Below are positions 1 through 10,887 of a stretch of 64,000 nt of DNA, piece after piece. Origin of the DNA: Aplectana chamaeleonis (Eukaryota; Nematoda; Chromadorea; Rhabditida; Cosmocercidae); contig JAPDOI010000210.1 in assembly GCA_029168955.1 (NCBI GenBank), positions 434,001 to 498,000 of the forward strand, given 5' to 3'. Position numbers and translations under genes: made by a program. The first letter of the stretch is position 1. The number at the start of each line of letters is the position of its first letter. The notes below the pieces were generated by a model. That model was not told the origin of the DNA. It saw only the letters and a program-made list of their open reading frames with translations, and did no database searches.

Positions 1-389
1 CACAAAGCGCCGCATCGCCATAACTAGCTTCAAAGTAGTCCGATTTGAAATTGGATGTCATTTCTGAATTGCTGTCCTTGAGTGCTACACGATAGTGTTA
101 CAAAACGGTAGCTTCAACTCCAGAAGTTCATAGAAAATTGCATAATTGCACTACAAAATATCTCACGATGAACTGATTAGACAGTCATGATTGCAGACAT
201 CTGTCATGTTTTGACCTGTGGTCAATGTGAATTTCAGAAAGAAAAACGCATTTTTTTAACAAAATTCTGGAGTCTAAAAGAGTTTCCACACATATCGCTG
301 CATTCGCCTGACTGAGAGGAACACGAAAACTTCCTGAAAATCTATTTTCGTCAAATTTCAAGTGAGTTATGGCGATGTGGCGCTTTGTG
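1..389. mobile_element. Foldback MITE with about 25-bp terminal inverted repeats
   Basis: The first 25 bases (starting cacaaagcgccgcatcgcc) are the reverse complement of bases 365-389, with one mismatch. The interior is non-coding. The left end coincides with the window edge, so the true end and the target duplication cannot be seen. A weak relative of the terminal motif occurs at about 32.9 kb. Confidence 0.6.
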
Positions 390-1167
390 AGCACAAAAAA
401 CGCCGCAAAACGCCGTTTTTGCAAAAAACATGCGCGGTACTGTAAGTATCTAAAAAGTGGGTTTCATGGTTTGAACCCACAAAGACCACTGAATTTTCAA
501 AAAAAAACTGCAATTCCTGACACCACTAAATTTGAGAAATCCTAGAGACGCAGCTTTCAAGTGTGCAGTGCCGTATCCAGTAAAGGAAATTCTGTCATAC
601 ACAAACCCTAGGATGAAAACGAGTTAAACAGAACTTTCGAGGACCAAACAAAAAAAAAGCTGCGCGAGAGGGTATCCTCCTGCTGTGATGATTTGAGGTC
701 GCACTTCAAATGCTGACCGAGATTTGAATCGGACGAATGATCGTCGTTGTTTCTCCGTCCTCCGCTCGCACAAGCGTATAATTGTGAATGGCGCTTGGAA
801 ACAGCTTGATTTCTAAGTGGAAAATAGAATCCATTTCTCCCAAATGAGTTTTCGCTACAAATCATTGGATGTTCCAATGAAAAAAGATACGCATTTTCTG
901 AGTTCCAGCCGGAACTTGAAAAGTTTGAGGTCTAATGCAACATCAATGCAGAAAATGTCTTAAAACGATTCATAAGTGGCTCTGTACGGCCATTTTTTCT
1001 GAATGTGGCATGTCTGCCTCGCCCACTTCCTCGGTGTCCACTCAGAAAATGCATGGCGACCATACCAAATTCATGTTTGCAGCAGCGGTTGGACGCAACC
1101 GCGGACCGGAACTGCGCTACGATAAGGGTAGTCCCCCTTTATAAAACTTCGAAATTCCATCACTGAA
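390..1167. other. Unassigned intergenic stretch
   Basis: I see no gene here. A short piece near 1085-1120 (cgcggaccggaactgcg) resembles the terminal repeat of family C (15.1, 37.1 and 51.9 kb) and may be a decayed remnant. Confidence 0.4.
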
Positions 1168-1432
1168 GGCGCGAGCGGCGCGCGCGACGCCTTGGCCTCC
1201 GTCTGCCCTACGCTCTCTCACTGTCTCTAACCTTCGCTCCACACAAGCACGCGCAGGAACCAAGTGAATTTCGTCGTTTTATAGCCTGTATCCTCTGTAA
1301 AAAATAGAGATTTTTCAAACTACTGGTAGCGCGTGCGGCGCGCGACGCTGCTGCTTCTGTCTGCCCTCTCTCGATGTCTGTACCTCCGCTCCGCACCCAC
1401 ACGCGTTGGAACCATGAAAATTTGGCTTGTTA
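1168..1432. repeat. Family J repeat, two tandem half-units
   Basis: Two GC-rich units of about 100 bp follow each other, starting near 1170 and 1331. Each runs gcggcgcgcgacgc, a ctgtctgccct stretch, ctccgctccrcac, then an acacgcg box. The same blocks form the arms of the long foldback at 27.05-27.75 kb, so this is a related partial or decayed copy. Confidence 0.5.
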
Positions 1433-2692
1433 CGGCCTATGATTGGGGAGAAAAACATTTTGATGTTTAGCAGAGGCCATAATAATCTTATATTGCAGGC
1501 TATTATGGCTATAGTTATGTCCTTTTTATATGCATCAGAACACAGTCAAGGTTAGTATTTTTTGAAGTATGCTATGAACTTACAATCAGATCGCTGTCCA
1601 CGATTGGAACCTCGCTGACCGGATGCGTTGTGAATGCCGCACGGCCCGCCGGAATATTCACGTCTCGTCCACACTCAGACATTCTGGCGTTTCTAACACG
1701 CACTGAACCGGCCCATTTCGACCTGTGCGGGGCAAACGGCAGAGTTCCCGCACGGCTATTCCGGTCTCCGTTCAACGCCTGCCAAACCGCAGATTCCGCC
1801 GTTTGGCTTGCCATGACGTCTTTGCTGCAGGGAGGCTCGATGTTGCGTTTGAACACGATCTAACAAGGCATGAACATGCGTGATCTGCCAAATCGCGTTA
1901 TCGATCACTCCACAACTGATCAGGCGCATATCAGCTGCACAGCACGTATATAAGAGGTCTCATTCTAGAGACAGCGCAGTCTGCCTTCCGGGGCCGCTAT
2001 TGGAAGGCGACTACGAGTCACTCTCTGAGCGATTTTTGACCGCAGAGGAGTCTCCCTCACGGTTCTCAGCGGGGGAAGCTCCTTTGCTGTTGAACGTGGC
2101 GAGGATGATATCCCTGTCGCGAACCGCGGGGGGTTACCCCTTCATGCGGGCCGTGACATGGACCGCGTCCTTGTTGGGGGGGGGACCCGCCCCTATTGAA
2201 ATGGTGGGATCCCGCCCCTAGCGCCACGTGCTTCTATAATAGGACGACGACTTCATTTGCCGTTGTAGACCTAAACGAACATTGTCGAAACCTGCAAACG
2301 GCAGTGAATTGCTGGATATCGCAGGGCGAACGGCAGATATGGGGCACCCGCTTTGCCCATTTGGGCGTTTATAGCGGCTGGGGTTCAGTTTAACACCCGC
2401 GTTTGCTGCGCGTTAAAGGCACAGTACACCCTCAGACATGAATTTTTAGATTTTCATTTGATTGTGTAGTAGACCCCTCCTATATAAATCTTGCCAAGTG
2501 CGAAATCTCAATTCCTTCAAATAAGCGAGATATAAGCGACCACCACAGGCCCGACCTCCTTCGCTCACCTCCACAGGCCCGACCCCCTACCATAATTTCG
2601 AACGCTATAGCGGCTTGATGGATGGATGAATTCCAACGAGTCTCCGTTCTTCACCGCATTGCCGGTCTGTCTCCTCATCCTCTTTTGCTCTC
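1433..2692. other. Unassigned GC-rich intergenic stretch
   Basis: No gene is recognised. Between about 1,600 and 2,400 the DNA is clearly more GC-rich than its surroundings, with short open frames on both strands and local inverted motifs such as gggatcccgcccc near 2,205. None of the frames shows a known family or splice-site support. Confidence 0.35.
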
Positions 2693-2880
2693 ATGCAGCG
2701 ATTGCAAATGAAGAGAAATACAGGCCTGGGACAACTCGTCCACGAAATGTTGGCCCTGAAAATGCATGATTTTCTAGGAGCCATAACTCTGTTCATATTG
2801 AGTCTGGAACGATTTCAGAGATACCACTGTGATCAGCGGATGACCGTCTCCAAGAAAAGCATAAAATCTGGAAAATAATT
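2693..2880 (+). repeat. Diverged fragment of family B (TTAA) element
   Basis: The order of motifs matches the right half of family B: ggacaactcgtccacraaatg, then ggagccataactctgttc, then acgatttcagagatacca. The terminal aggcagtgttcacgat repeat is missing, so this is a truncated or strongly decayed copy. Confidence 0.5.
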
Positions 2881-3204
2881 TTCTGGGTGTTCTGTGCCTC
2901 TAAAAACCCCGCAATGTCTGAGCACACCAGACTGAACTTGGAGATCTATAAATGACGTTTCTTATCGTTATCTGGTTATCAAAAAGTTCTGAGTGATAAA
3001 GGTAAAATTTCTGGAGGAGTTTCATTTTTGTGTGTGCTACAGCAACGAGAAGGTCCGTTTCGAACAGTGAGCTATAAAGTTTGTTCTTATTACATGGCTG
3101 ATGTCAAAAACCTGCTCTGAGATGATTTGCCCGACTCTACCGAGGACACAAATTTCGATCCGCCAAAAAGGCGTCATTAGCAAGATATCACCGTAATTCT
3201 TGTC

Positions 3205-3285
3205 ACTGCATACCAGGATTTGAACCATCGACCTTATCCATTTCCTTGTAGTCTACAGCGGTATCGACTGAGCCATGTGCGCGTT
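3205..3285 (-). other. tRNA-like sequence (possible SINE head)
   Basis: On the minus strand there is an A-box-like stretch (tggctcagtcgata) followed about 45 bases later by a B-box-like stretch (ggttcaaatcc), as in tRNA genes. The flanks do not form a matching 7-bp acceptor stem, so I regard it as a tRNA-derived repeat or pseudogene and not a working tRNA. Confidence 0.4.
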
Positions 3286-3669
3286 GCACTGGGAGCTGTC
3301 CCAGTCCCTGGACAGTCGCTTTTGCGACACGCACACGGTTGAAAAATCAAGCTGGGACCCACTGGTCTCAACACGATTGGCTCTGAGCTGCGTGTTGCAA
3401 TAGCAGTTGTGATGAGACTGCGGATCGGAATTTCACTATGATTGGTGCAATGCTGTAGTGAACAGATTTTTTCAAAGCTTTTATAGAACAATGTCAGCCA
3501 GACCTGAGACATGGGAAAGCACCAAGAACTCGTCGATCGCGAGTTACCTCGTCAAACGTGAAATGGGAGGGCGACAAGCTGATCATAGAGGAACAATCGT
3601 ATGTTTTCGAAAGCACATATGCCTCATTTCGTAGTGGAGTTTACATCGTTCTCTCGCGTGCGTGTGCGG

Positions 3670-3994
3670 AGCGGGGATGAGGGTGTCCCGCGATTTGCCC
3701 CACGGAACCCGCATTTTTTGTGCAGTTTTGACATGCATCGTTCCGCATTCCGAAAACCGCAGAGAAGTGGCGCGGAACACGAAAAAATCGAGTCAGGTGG
3801 GGAAGAAACAAACGAGTCAGTGATTCCTGACATTTCCCGCGTATCGCGTTTCGAAGTCACATTTCAGCGCATCTTTAGGCGTTTAGTGTCCGATTTTCAT
3901 AACCCGAAAAAAGTTTCTCTGTGCCGAAACCCAATAACCTATTTCTGACTTTTCATATTTTTATTCTGCTCATACCTACTGTGGAGCGACAAGA
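3670..3994 (+). repeat. Family P related repeat (ttccg-rich)
   Basis: This shares the order gcggggatgag, ccgcattccgaaaaccgcag, cccgcgtatcgcgtttcg, aggcgttt, ccgattttc and ttttattctgctcat with the 256-bp element at 57.70-57.95 kb, which has clear ends and a target duplication. The copy here is more diverged. Related ttccg-rich stretches lie at 10.98-11.06 and 24.3-24.6 kb. Confidence 0.55.
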
Positions 3995-4189
3995 GGCATA
4001 GCGAGGGAAGGGTGCGATGAAAGAAATAGAGAAGCTCACGGACGCAAACGATTGCGATGGAACTAAGAAAATTAGGCCCCGAAAGGGAGGGTAATGAAGT
4101 ATGTCAAGTCAATGACACGGGCAATTATTTGCTAAAAGTCAACCACCTCAAGCAAATGAGGTGATCGGCAATAGGGACTCAGACAATAG

Positions 4190-4545
4190 GTGCGGACTGA
4201 CCGCTGGCAATCAAGGCCTCTGCGGACGGTACGCCAGCAAGATCGCTGCCCATCATGGTCTCGCCGGGCGGTTGGCTGCCTCTCGTTGTCTCCGCGGGCG
4301 GATCGCTGCGTTCTGGGAAAGTTGATCACGCTAGCGGGTGGATTGCCGGCAAGCTCTAAAGCGGCGATTCGCCCGCAACCTGCCAGCGATCTGCCCGCAA
4401 GGGCTTTGATAGCCAGCGATCCGCCCGCTGAGTCGTGAGATGTAGCGATCCGCCCGCAACCTGCCAGAGATCCACCCGCCAGGGCTTTGACAGCCAGCGA
4501 TCCGCCCGCCACTGCTTTGATAGCCAGCGAACCATCCGCTTTGAA
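4190..4545. repeat. GC-rich minisatellite, left block
   Basis: A degenerate unit of about 40 bp built on gccagcgatccgcccgc plus a spacer such as aagggctttgatagcc recurs about eight times. The minus strand is open through it and would read as repeats of the type AGGSLAIKAL. The reading frame follows from the repeat and has no start or splice support. Confidence 0.65.
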
Positions 4546-4785
4546 TTTTACACGGTGAAACTTGTCAATCATTGATGAGTTCTTTTTTTTTCTTTTCTGG
4601 TATCAGTATCATGCTCAGAGTAAACAAACCGAAGGGTTTAAAAGGCGCTCCATCTCAAGGGTCATTCAGAAGCCGGAGAATAATTTTTGGCAGCTGACGG
4701 GATGGTTCTCACGGCCGGCCAGGGGGGGGGTGGGTCCCGCACACGGAGACCGTGGTGGGAACCACCGGAATAACCCATAAGTGGC

Positions 4786-4945
4786 ATCGAGGGTGGATCG
4801 CTGGCTAATTGCGGGCGGATCGCAGGCTAATGGCGGGCGGACCGCTGGCAACTGGTGGGCGGATCGCTGGCTACTGGCGGGTGGATGGCGGGGGGATGTC
4901 CATCCGCCCGCCAAAAGCCAGCGATCCGCCCGCACCTACTGTCTG
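4786..4945. repeat. GC-rich minisatellite, right block (mostly inverted)
   Basis: Four or five copies of ggcgggcggatcgctggct run here, mostly opposite in orientation to the left block, and end in a local palindrome around 4,890-4,940 (ggatgtccatccgcccgcc). The two blocks therefore form a large imperfect inverted repeat around about 240 bp of unrelated DNA. Confidence 0.6.
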
Positions 4946-5208
4946 AGTAGACCACGATGAATCACATTCGGTGAAATTGTCGCTGTCCTGTAGCCTGTCT
5001 GGGGATAGGCCGGCAACCGGCTGTTGTCCAGCAATTATGCAGACATTTGCTTGCAACCCGAATAGCATTTTATTGCGCTGCGGAGTCAGACGCAGCGTTT
5101 TGATTAGTCGATCTAGACTCTGACCCTTTCTGCGTCGGAGGCACCTGACTAGGGAGGTATGTCCAAAAAAATCCTACGCGACGGCCACTCGACGGGTGAT
5201 TCCAAATA

Positions 5209-5370
5209 GACACCCTTGCAGAAACGTACACAGTAGTAGTAGTGTAGGATATCTTGACGAGTTAGAACCTGTTGTTATCAAGTTATCAGGGGTTGAAACT
5301 TGTGGTTTTCTCTTCACATTTTTGTACTGAAGAATCGGAACTGACGGTTGTACGTTTCTGCAGGTGTGTC
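5209..5370. repeat. Short inverted repeat
   Basis: The arms at 5209-5229 and 5350-5370 are near-perfect reverse complements (gacacccttgcagaaacgta against tacgtttctgcaggtgtgtc). The bases after the right arm (cgacacgcacgccgaccg) match the terminal motif of family A foldbacks at 14.6, 30.3 and 59.1 kb. Confidence 0.5.
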
Positions 5371-6072
5371 CAGACGGCGGCAGCCACACTCGACACGCAC
5401 GCCGACCGTTTGGGCGGGCAGTGTCATGCGGAGCGAATATCGCAGTAGCTAGATTCGTGAAAACAGAGAACCCCTCAGGTTTCTGTCTTCCACTAATTCC
5501 AAATACGATTTCGCGCTCTAAATTTTGGTACACTCTGGGACAGGGGTTTGCGAAAAGAATAAATACGAGGCAATTGAGATTTTGCACATACCATCAACAA
5601 AAGGTTAGGAACCTCGTACGGGTATTTTAATGACCACCCTGTAGATGCTGTGCATGATGGATAAGTGTCATCATGAGCTTATTCTAACTACAATGAATAA
5701 TGGAAGCTACAATGAATGGTACGAGGCATACAACGCGCGTGAGTTAAGACTGTTTTTCAAAATTTGTTCGTTTTTGAACCTTTTTTTGCGCGACGAAGCT
5801 CTTACTCAATGATTGTTGTTCGCAACGAAAACAGTCGTTGTGCTATCCTCATTAGGAGGTGGAGGAGGTGGATCGAGTTATCACAATAAGAAAAGTAAAT
5901 GAATAGAAAACGGGGGAAAACATGCAGGAAAGAGTTAAACTGACTATTCACGTGTTTCTGACCACCCTCAATCAATCCATTTCTCATAAATGCTTGTTTT
6001 GCCGTATTTTATTTTGCCGCTGAAGTAGCTAGTAGCCTTCTGAAGAAGCCAGCAACAGCTTGGAGACCGATC
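5371..6072. other. Unassigned intergenic stretch
   Basis: It opens with a family A-like end motif. Beyond that I see no gene or repeat that matches elsewhere in the window. Confidence 0.35.
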
Positions 6073-6075
6073 TAA

Positions 6076-6525
6076 GGCGTCATTCATAGTCTTCACCGCA
6101 AGGGCGGCACGCGTGTGACGCTCGGCACGAGCAGTGGACTATGAAACTTTTCACCGCGCGGCACGCGCGGGACGAGCGGGAAGCCACTATGAAATCTCCG
6201 GCGGTACCGCCATGGCGGTGCGGGTGAAAGTCGGGCTTTTACTGTAACATGCACAGAAATTTCTGGCTTGCATTTGCGTATGCGGTAGCGCAGGATACTC
6301 CCAGAATTATTTATGTTGGAGTGTACTCAAATCGAGAAGCAAGTATTGATTGAAACGGTGAAACCGCCACGGCGGTTTGGGCGGAGCCGCCATGGCGGCG
6401 CTAGTGGACTATGAAAGTTCTTACCGCTCGTCCCGCGCGTGCCGCGCGGTGAAACGTTCTATAGTCCACCGCTCGTCCCGCGCGTCATGCGCGGCACGCT
6501 TACGGTGAGGACTATGAATGAAGCG
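6076..6525. mobile_element. MITE with TAA target duplication (first of an adjacent pair)
   Basis: The terminal inverted repeat ggcgtcattcatagtc continues into long GC-rich arms containing cgcggcacgcgcgggacgag. It is flanked by TAA at 6073-6075 and 6526-6528. A 3-bp TAA/TTA duplication is typical of the PIF/Harbinger superfamily; the assignment to that superfamily is inference. There is no coding capacity. Confidence 0.65.
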
Positions 6526-6528
6526 TAA

Positions 6529-6972
6529 GGTGCTATTCATACTCTCTGCCAGAGCGGCCCGCGCGGACGGAGAGGTGAGTATGAAAGGAGTTTCTTGCCT
6601 CCCGCTCCGCCACTGAAGTATGAATGCTCCAGTGTCACCGTCATGGCGGAGCGGGAGGAGAGGTGCTGCTCACTCAAAACTCAAGTAAACAATGAATGAT
6701 TCCGCTCTGAGAGATAGAAGACGTTTTCTGTGGAGTTCTCAGGTAAATAATGACTGATAATGCTATAAGATATCTGATATCGGAAAAAAAACTAATTTTT
6801 TTGTGAATGAATCTTGAGTGGAGTATAAATTACTCAAGAGCCACCGCGGTGCCGGGGTGGGAGACGCGAGAGGAGCGGGAGTGTCGGGAGGCATGAAATT
6901 TCATTCATACTCACCTTTTCGTCCGTGCGGGCCGCTCTGGGAGAGCGGGAGGTTGGGAGTATGAATAGCCCC
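6529..6972. mobile_element. MITE with TAA target duplication (second of the pair)
   Basis: The terminal repeat ggtgctattcatactc matches the right end ending gagtatgaatagcccc, with TAA on both sides (6526-6528 and 6973-6975). Its ends resemble those of the neighbour (attcata-tc core), but the arms differ (ccgcgcggacggagaggtgag). The left TAA is shared with the right TAA of the neighbour. Confidence 0.65.
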
Positions 6973-6975
6973 TAA

Positions 6976-7675
6976 AAGACGGCAGAACAAGCATTTACAG
7001 TTAATTGAGAAGGGGCGGGCCGACACCCGTAAATATCCCTTCCAACTTGTTCGAGCGCGTTTATGTTTGGTTCTACCTTCCCATGAGGATAGCGAATCCA
7101 CTGTTTCTATTTCGAACCCTGCCTTTAGGGTGAGAAATATGATTTCAGTGTCCCATATCTTGTTTATGATTGAAGCCACGGAAGAAGAAGTGGAAGGGGA
7201 TCCAGTAAAGCCTTTTGATTAAATCTAGTGCAGGATGGAAGGATTTTTTCATAAATAAAAATTTTTGCAAATGAAAAGACTTGTAGCCTGTTCGGAGTTT
7301 CCTACTCAAAAGGATAATGTGCTCATGAATGATTGAAAAAATTATATCCGCACCCTACTCCTAGAAGAGTTCGAGCATGAAGATAACTTGAAAGACATCG
7401 GAGAGAGCCCACAATAGTTTCAAATGCTGGGTGATGATAAGATTCTTGAGATTCATCTACGCCGATATGTTTGATAGTAGAGTTGGTGACGCAAATCTCG
7501 AATTTCTCAAACATTAGGGGTACCAGAAAATAATGTCGTTTCTGCGCATGTCAATGCTTGATTGTTATTTATCAGCTCATTGTTTGATCAGAAGCGCGCC
7601 AAAGAAATTGTGAGGTTATAGTGACTTCCTTGCTTATAGACAATTGAGTTACATTTTTTCGTAATTCTGGGTAAA
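6976..7675. other. Unassigned AT-rich intergenic stretch
   Basis: I see no gene and no family copy. The last about 30 bases lead into the mariner fragment and may be its untranslated leader. Confidence 0.35.
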
Positions 7676-7986
7676 ATGGCCACCCAAATACCAAAAGAGG
7701 TGCACATCCGCCAAAACATGTTTTATGAGTTCCGCAAAGCAGTTGCTACCAAAAACATTTGCGATGTTTCTTCAAAATATTTGAACATTCGTGAATGAGA
7801 ACTGTGGTTTTTCAAAATCAAATCGGGTGATTTTGATTTTTTTCGACTTGTATCGATCAGGAAGACCATCAAAGTTAGACGAAGACGTCTCAAGGGCGGA
7901 AAGTGGAAGCAAGTTCTTTTCAGACGATCGAGGAATAGTAGAAAAGCTTATTGACAATGATGTGGAATACAACATTGATTCAAAAC
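7676..7986 (+). pseudogene. Mariner transposase fragment, N-terminal part
   Basis: The frame starting at 7676 reads MATQIPKEVHIRQNMFYEF and later KYLNIRE, a stop, then ELWFFKIKSGDFDF. After a one-base shift it reads YRSGRPSKLDEDVSRAE. The order (helix-turn-helix region, W-F-K-SGDFDL-like motif, SGRPSKLD) is that of the N-terminal DNA-binding half of mariner transposases. A stop codon and at least one frameshift make it a pseudogene. The catalytic half is absent, and no terminal repeats were found. It belongs to a different mariner lineage from the element at 39.6 kb, whose equivalent motif is KFRSGSCSLKDKPRCGRPR. Confidence 0.7.
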
Positions 7987-8039
7987 AAGGACCCGTAGAG
8001 GATGTGTGTGCTTGTGTTTAACGTTAGAAAACGACATTA

Positions 8040-8240
8040 CTTTTCGGTCCCCTGCTAGTGATACCGCTCGGACTGACGGTGCCCACCCCTCCTTTCTCGG
8101 GATGATCGCGGGAGCATGGCGGGCGTTTGCCGGGCTGATCGTGGGAGGATGTGAATTCGTCGGTCGGATGCAGGGCAGCACTAGAACCGGCGGACGGATC
8201 GCGGCAGTGCAGCGATGCGGGGGGCATCCTCAAGTGATAG
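8040..8240. other. GC-rich patch, unassigned
   Basis: This short GC-rich island directly follows the mariner fragment. It contains motifs such as ggcgggcgtttgccgggctg that vaguely recall the 4.2-kb minisatellite. No gene is supported. Confidence 0.3.
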
Positions 8241-8602
8241 TTGATGCGCTAACGGGTACATACATGTATATACGTGTGAAGCATTGAACATTCAAAAATG
8301 TGTTACTATATCATGTGTGATACACTATTGCACTACCTACAGAATTTCCGGGGAAAATTCGTGGAGGAGAGTTTTCGCAGAGTTTTCGTTGCAATTTAAG
8401 AAATTCACAAAAAATGGATAAATTAGCTAACAAAACAAGTTATCAACGATTTCTTGTAAAATTTGTGAAAGAAGAGAGCAAATTTATATTGAATAGCTAA
8501 CCTATTACCTGCTGAGCTGTTTTCGGCTGCAGATAGAAGTCCATAGGCATGTAGATCAAGAAGTTAAAATGATACAGATAGGGTTCAAGTATTAGATTCG
8601 GT

Positions 8603-8822
8603 GACTATCCTTAACGGAGGGAGGCCACTCAAGATTCAAGTCAAAAATGAAATGAACCATATCATAGTAATGAATGGAAAAGCTGATAAAAGATGCTTGA
8701 TGCTGCTATCATTGTTGCTGATGAAACTCTATAGAAATACTTCGATTGATAGCGTTATTGATTGGTGGTTCATCTCATTTCTGACTTGAGTCTTGAGTGC
8801 CCCCCCCCCCGTTAGGATAGCC
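8603..8822. mobile_element. Family F MITE, copy 1
   Basis: The terminal repeats read actatccttaacgg on the left and ccgttaggatag on the right, with a homopolymer run of 12 C next to the right end. The interior (aaagatgcttgatgctgctatca, then atagaaatacttcgattgatag) matches the copy at 33.2 kb over the whole length. No coding capacity. Confidence 0.7.
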
Positions 8823-8904
8823 CCTCAATTTTGTCTGACGAAAGGATGGGGCTGCGACGGTAGATCGCCGCGCGCGAATTGATCGCGACCACTGTCTTTA
8901 ACTC

Positions 8905-9110
8905 GGGCGGGCTGTTTCCCAGGAAGGTATACGACGCTCTCTCGAGGCTGGCTCAGATGTCGGTAGCGTCGTCTGTTCATTTACCCAAGTTCGGGTTACT
9001 TCGGCCCACACACCAGCCGGAGACCCCGCCTGGTCGCTGGCGACCCCAAGGATGCTCGACGAGCATGTCGCGTCGCGTATTGGTGACGGCCGCGTCGCAT
9101 ATGGGTGGCA
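8905..9110 (+). repeat. Diverged copy of the SL1-motif element core
   Basis: This matches the core of the elements at 11.7 and 52.6 kb: ggtatacgacgc, then gctcagatgtc, then ttacccaagttcgggt (8981-8996), then a gagaccccgcc block and gtgacggc. The palindromic ends with ctctgagag are not present. About 17 of 22 bases match the SL1 leader. Confidence 0.5.
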
Positions 9111-9149
9111 GGGAACATGTAATAACGGGACAAATTACTCGCAATGTTG

Positions 9150-9290
9150 TGTATTATTAGAGCAAGTTACATGTTACTTTAATCAAAAATCTGGTCAAGT
9201 TACATGTAACATCTCATCAAGTTACTTGTGAACTTGAAGTAAGTTGCGTGAAGCCATCATGCAACTTGCGTTAAAGTCTCAGGTAACCTA
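9150..9290. repeat. Cluster of caagttacatg motifs
   Basis: The motif caagttacatgtaac and variants occur five times in about 130 bp, in both orientations. The same motif recurs in the channel gene introns (54.9-55.9 kb) and in the satellite-like block at 58.9-59.8 kb. Confidence 0.5.
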
Positions 9291-10014
9291 TACAGAAATT
9301 CCTTAGCAGCCGCCTGGTCATTCTGTCAGACTAAATCGAATACGGAAACCATACATGGTTGATAGCGAGCAATCTTTCCCAATTGGGTAATCACCCAGTG
9401 CCTTTAGATGACCCTATCGCCCTTTTTTTCGGAGCCATACTTGCCTTTTGGATAGTAATCAGGACGTAGCAGCACCAGTCAGTGGCGCATAATCATTTCA
9501 CAAATCAGATTTCGCCATCGGCTTCGCCCCACTGATAGCAGGTTAGCTCTCATTCCACATACTCTCATCCATACGGCACAGATTCTGTAGAGTAAAGGGT
9601 TTTTTCTATTTCGTTTATTGTAAGCCTAATTGGTTAGACATTTTCCTCATGTGAATCCTTTTCGAAATTTCCGTTTAATTTCGAAGTGTTCACCGGTGTA
9701 TAAGTTTTCCATGTTACTCAAGACTTAACATTTCTGGCTATTCTACATCCAATAAACCTCAGCACATTGTATTCGTTTGGATATGTACTGGAGCAGATTT
9801 TTTCGAGCTTTAATTTTTTCAAAAAACGTTTCTTAAACTCTGAAGTGAATACAGGATTTTCACGCTTTAAGAATTGTTTCATTGAACTTAGCTCATTTCA
9901 TTCGCCATGACACGATTTTTGAGCAAATTTTTTGACCTTTATTCGAAATTTGAAATTTTATCCAAAACTTTTCAAGATGTTCAAGCGAATAGCGAATAGT
10001 GAGTATTAATCGGC
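9291..10014. other. Unassigned AT-rich intergenic stretch
   Basis: No gene, RNA or repeat copy is recognised here. Confidence 0.35.
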
Positions 10015-10023
10015 CAATTAATC

Positions 10024-10877
10024 GGGACAGGGGCCCTCTACACACAGAGGGAAGAGTTGTCCCGCCTTTTGCGGCTTCAATTAGACTCGGGACTACTTCG
10101 CTCGCGTTGAGTGGCGTGAGGCGGCGTTCAGAGTTTTCGCGGCGCGACGCGATGGCACATGTCAGCGCGACGCGAAAATCGCGTCGCGCGGAAATCAAGG
10201 TGTGAACGGCGCGCAAACGCTAGGCGACTACGCGCGATTGCGTAATTTCCGCAACTTTCCGTGCCCAAGCAAAACTAATCAATAGTTGATCTTATTCTGT
10301 CTATTTAAGTGTAATATACCTTTTTTATCCTTTATCTGTATTATTATGGCACATTTTTGTTTTCGTTGCGACAACTTGCTTCTTTAATGACGAAACAATC
10401 AAAAAGACATCGGGAGCAAATGATGCTTAGAATTTTTTTAGAGTTGATAGTACAGAATAGGGATGTTTCGGTGAAATGAGACCGAATTATGCTTGTGTCG
10501 TTTGTAAACCGTAAAAGAATAACCCATGACAATTTCAATCGAACTAGTCCTTGAAAAGGCTTGAGAAAATTAAAAACGCCCGTTGAGTCCCCGATGATGG
10601 AATATAAAATGATGACAATCGCTCTGCGACCATCGCGTCGCGTTGCATTGCAACGCGACGCGTTGCATTGTCGAGGAGCGATTATAATTTGATTCGATGT
10701 ATCGCGCCTCTTCACTGTGAACACCTAGCGACGACGCGACGCGACGTCGCTTGATCGATACGTAGACTAATCATAACGTCGCGTCGCGCCGCGAATGAAC
10801 TCTGGACGCCGCCTGACGCTTCAAACTGCAAAAACGGGACTGCTCTTCCCTCGGTGTTTTTAAACAGCCCCTGTCCC
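10024..10877. mobile_element. Family D element, interrupted by family E
   Basis: The ends read gggacagggg on the left and cccctgtccc on the right. A perfect 9-bp duplication, caattaatc, flanks it at 10015-10023 and 10878-10886. The arms continue with ctacacacagagggaagagttg and the right arm mirrors this. A family E element sits in the middle (10120-10813). The uninterrupted relative is at 60704-60858. A 9-bp duplication suggests a Mutator-like origin (inference). Confidence 0.8.
10120..10813. mobile_element. Family E MITE nested in family D
   Basis: The terminal repeat ggcggcgttcagagtttt is matched by the right end (gaactctggacgccgcc). TGA flanks both ends (10117-10119 and 10814-10816). Subterminal regions are rich in cgcgacgcg. 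The empty site is visible in the intact family D copy at 60.8 kb (gagtggagtgacgttcc). A second copy is at 31.1 kb. Confidence 0.8.
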
Positions 10878-10887
10878 CAATTAATCC

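Noticed and set aside
3205..3285. Functional tRNA gene on the minus strand
   Set aside because: A and B boxes are present, but no acceptor stem pairs with the proper spacing.
5174..5587. 137-codon frame on the minus strand
   Set aside because: It crosses an inverted repeat and a family A-like end; no protein family recognised.
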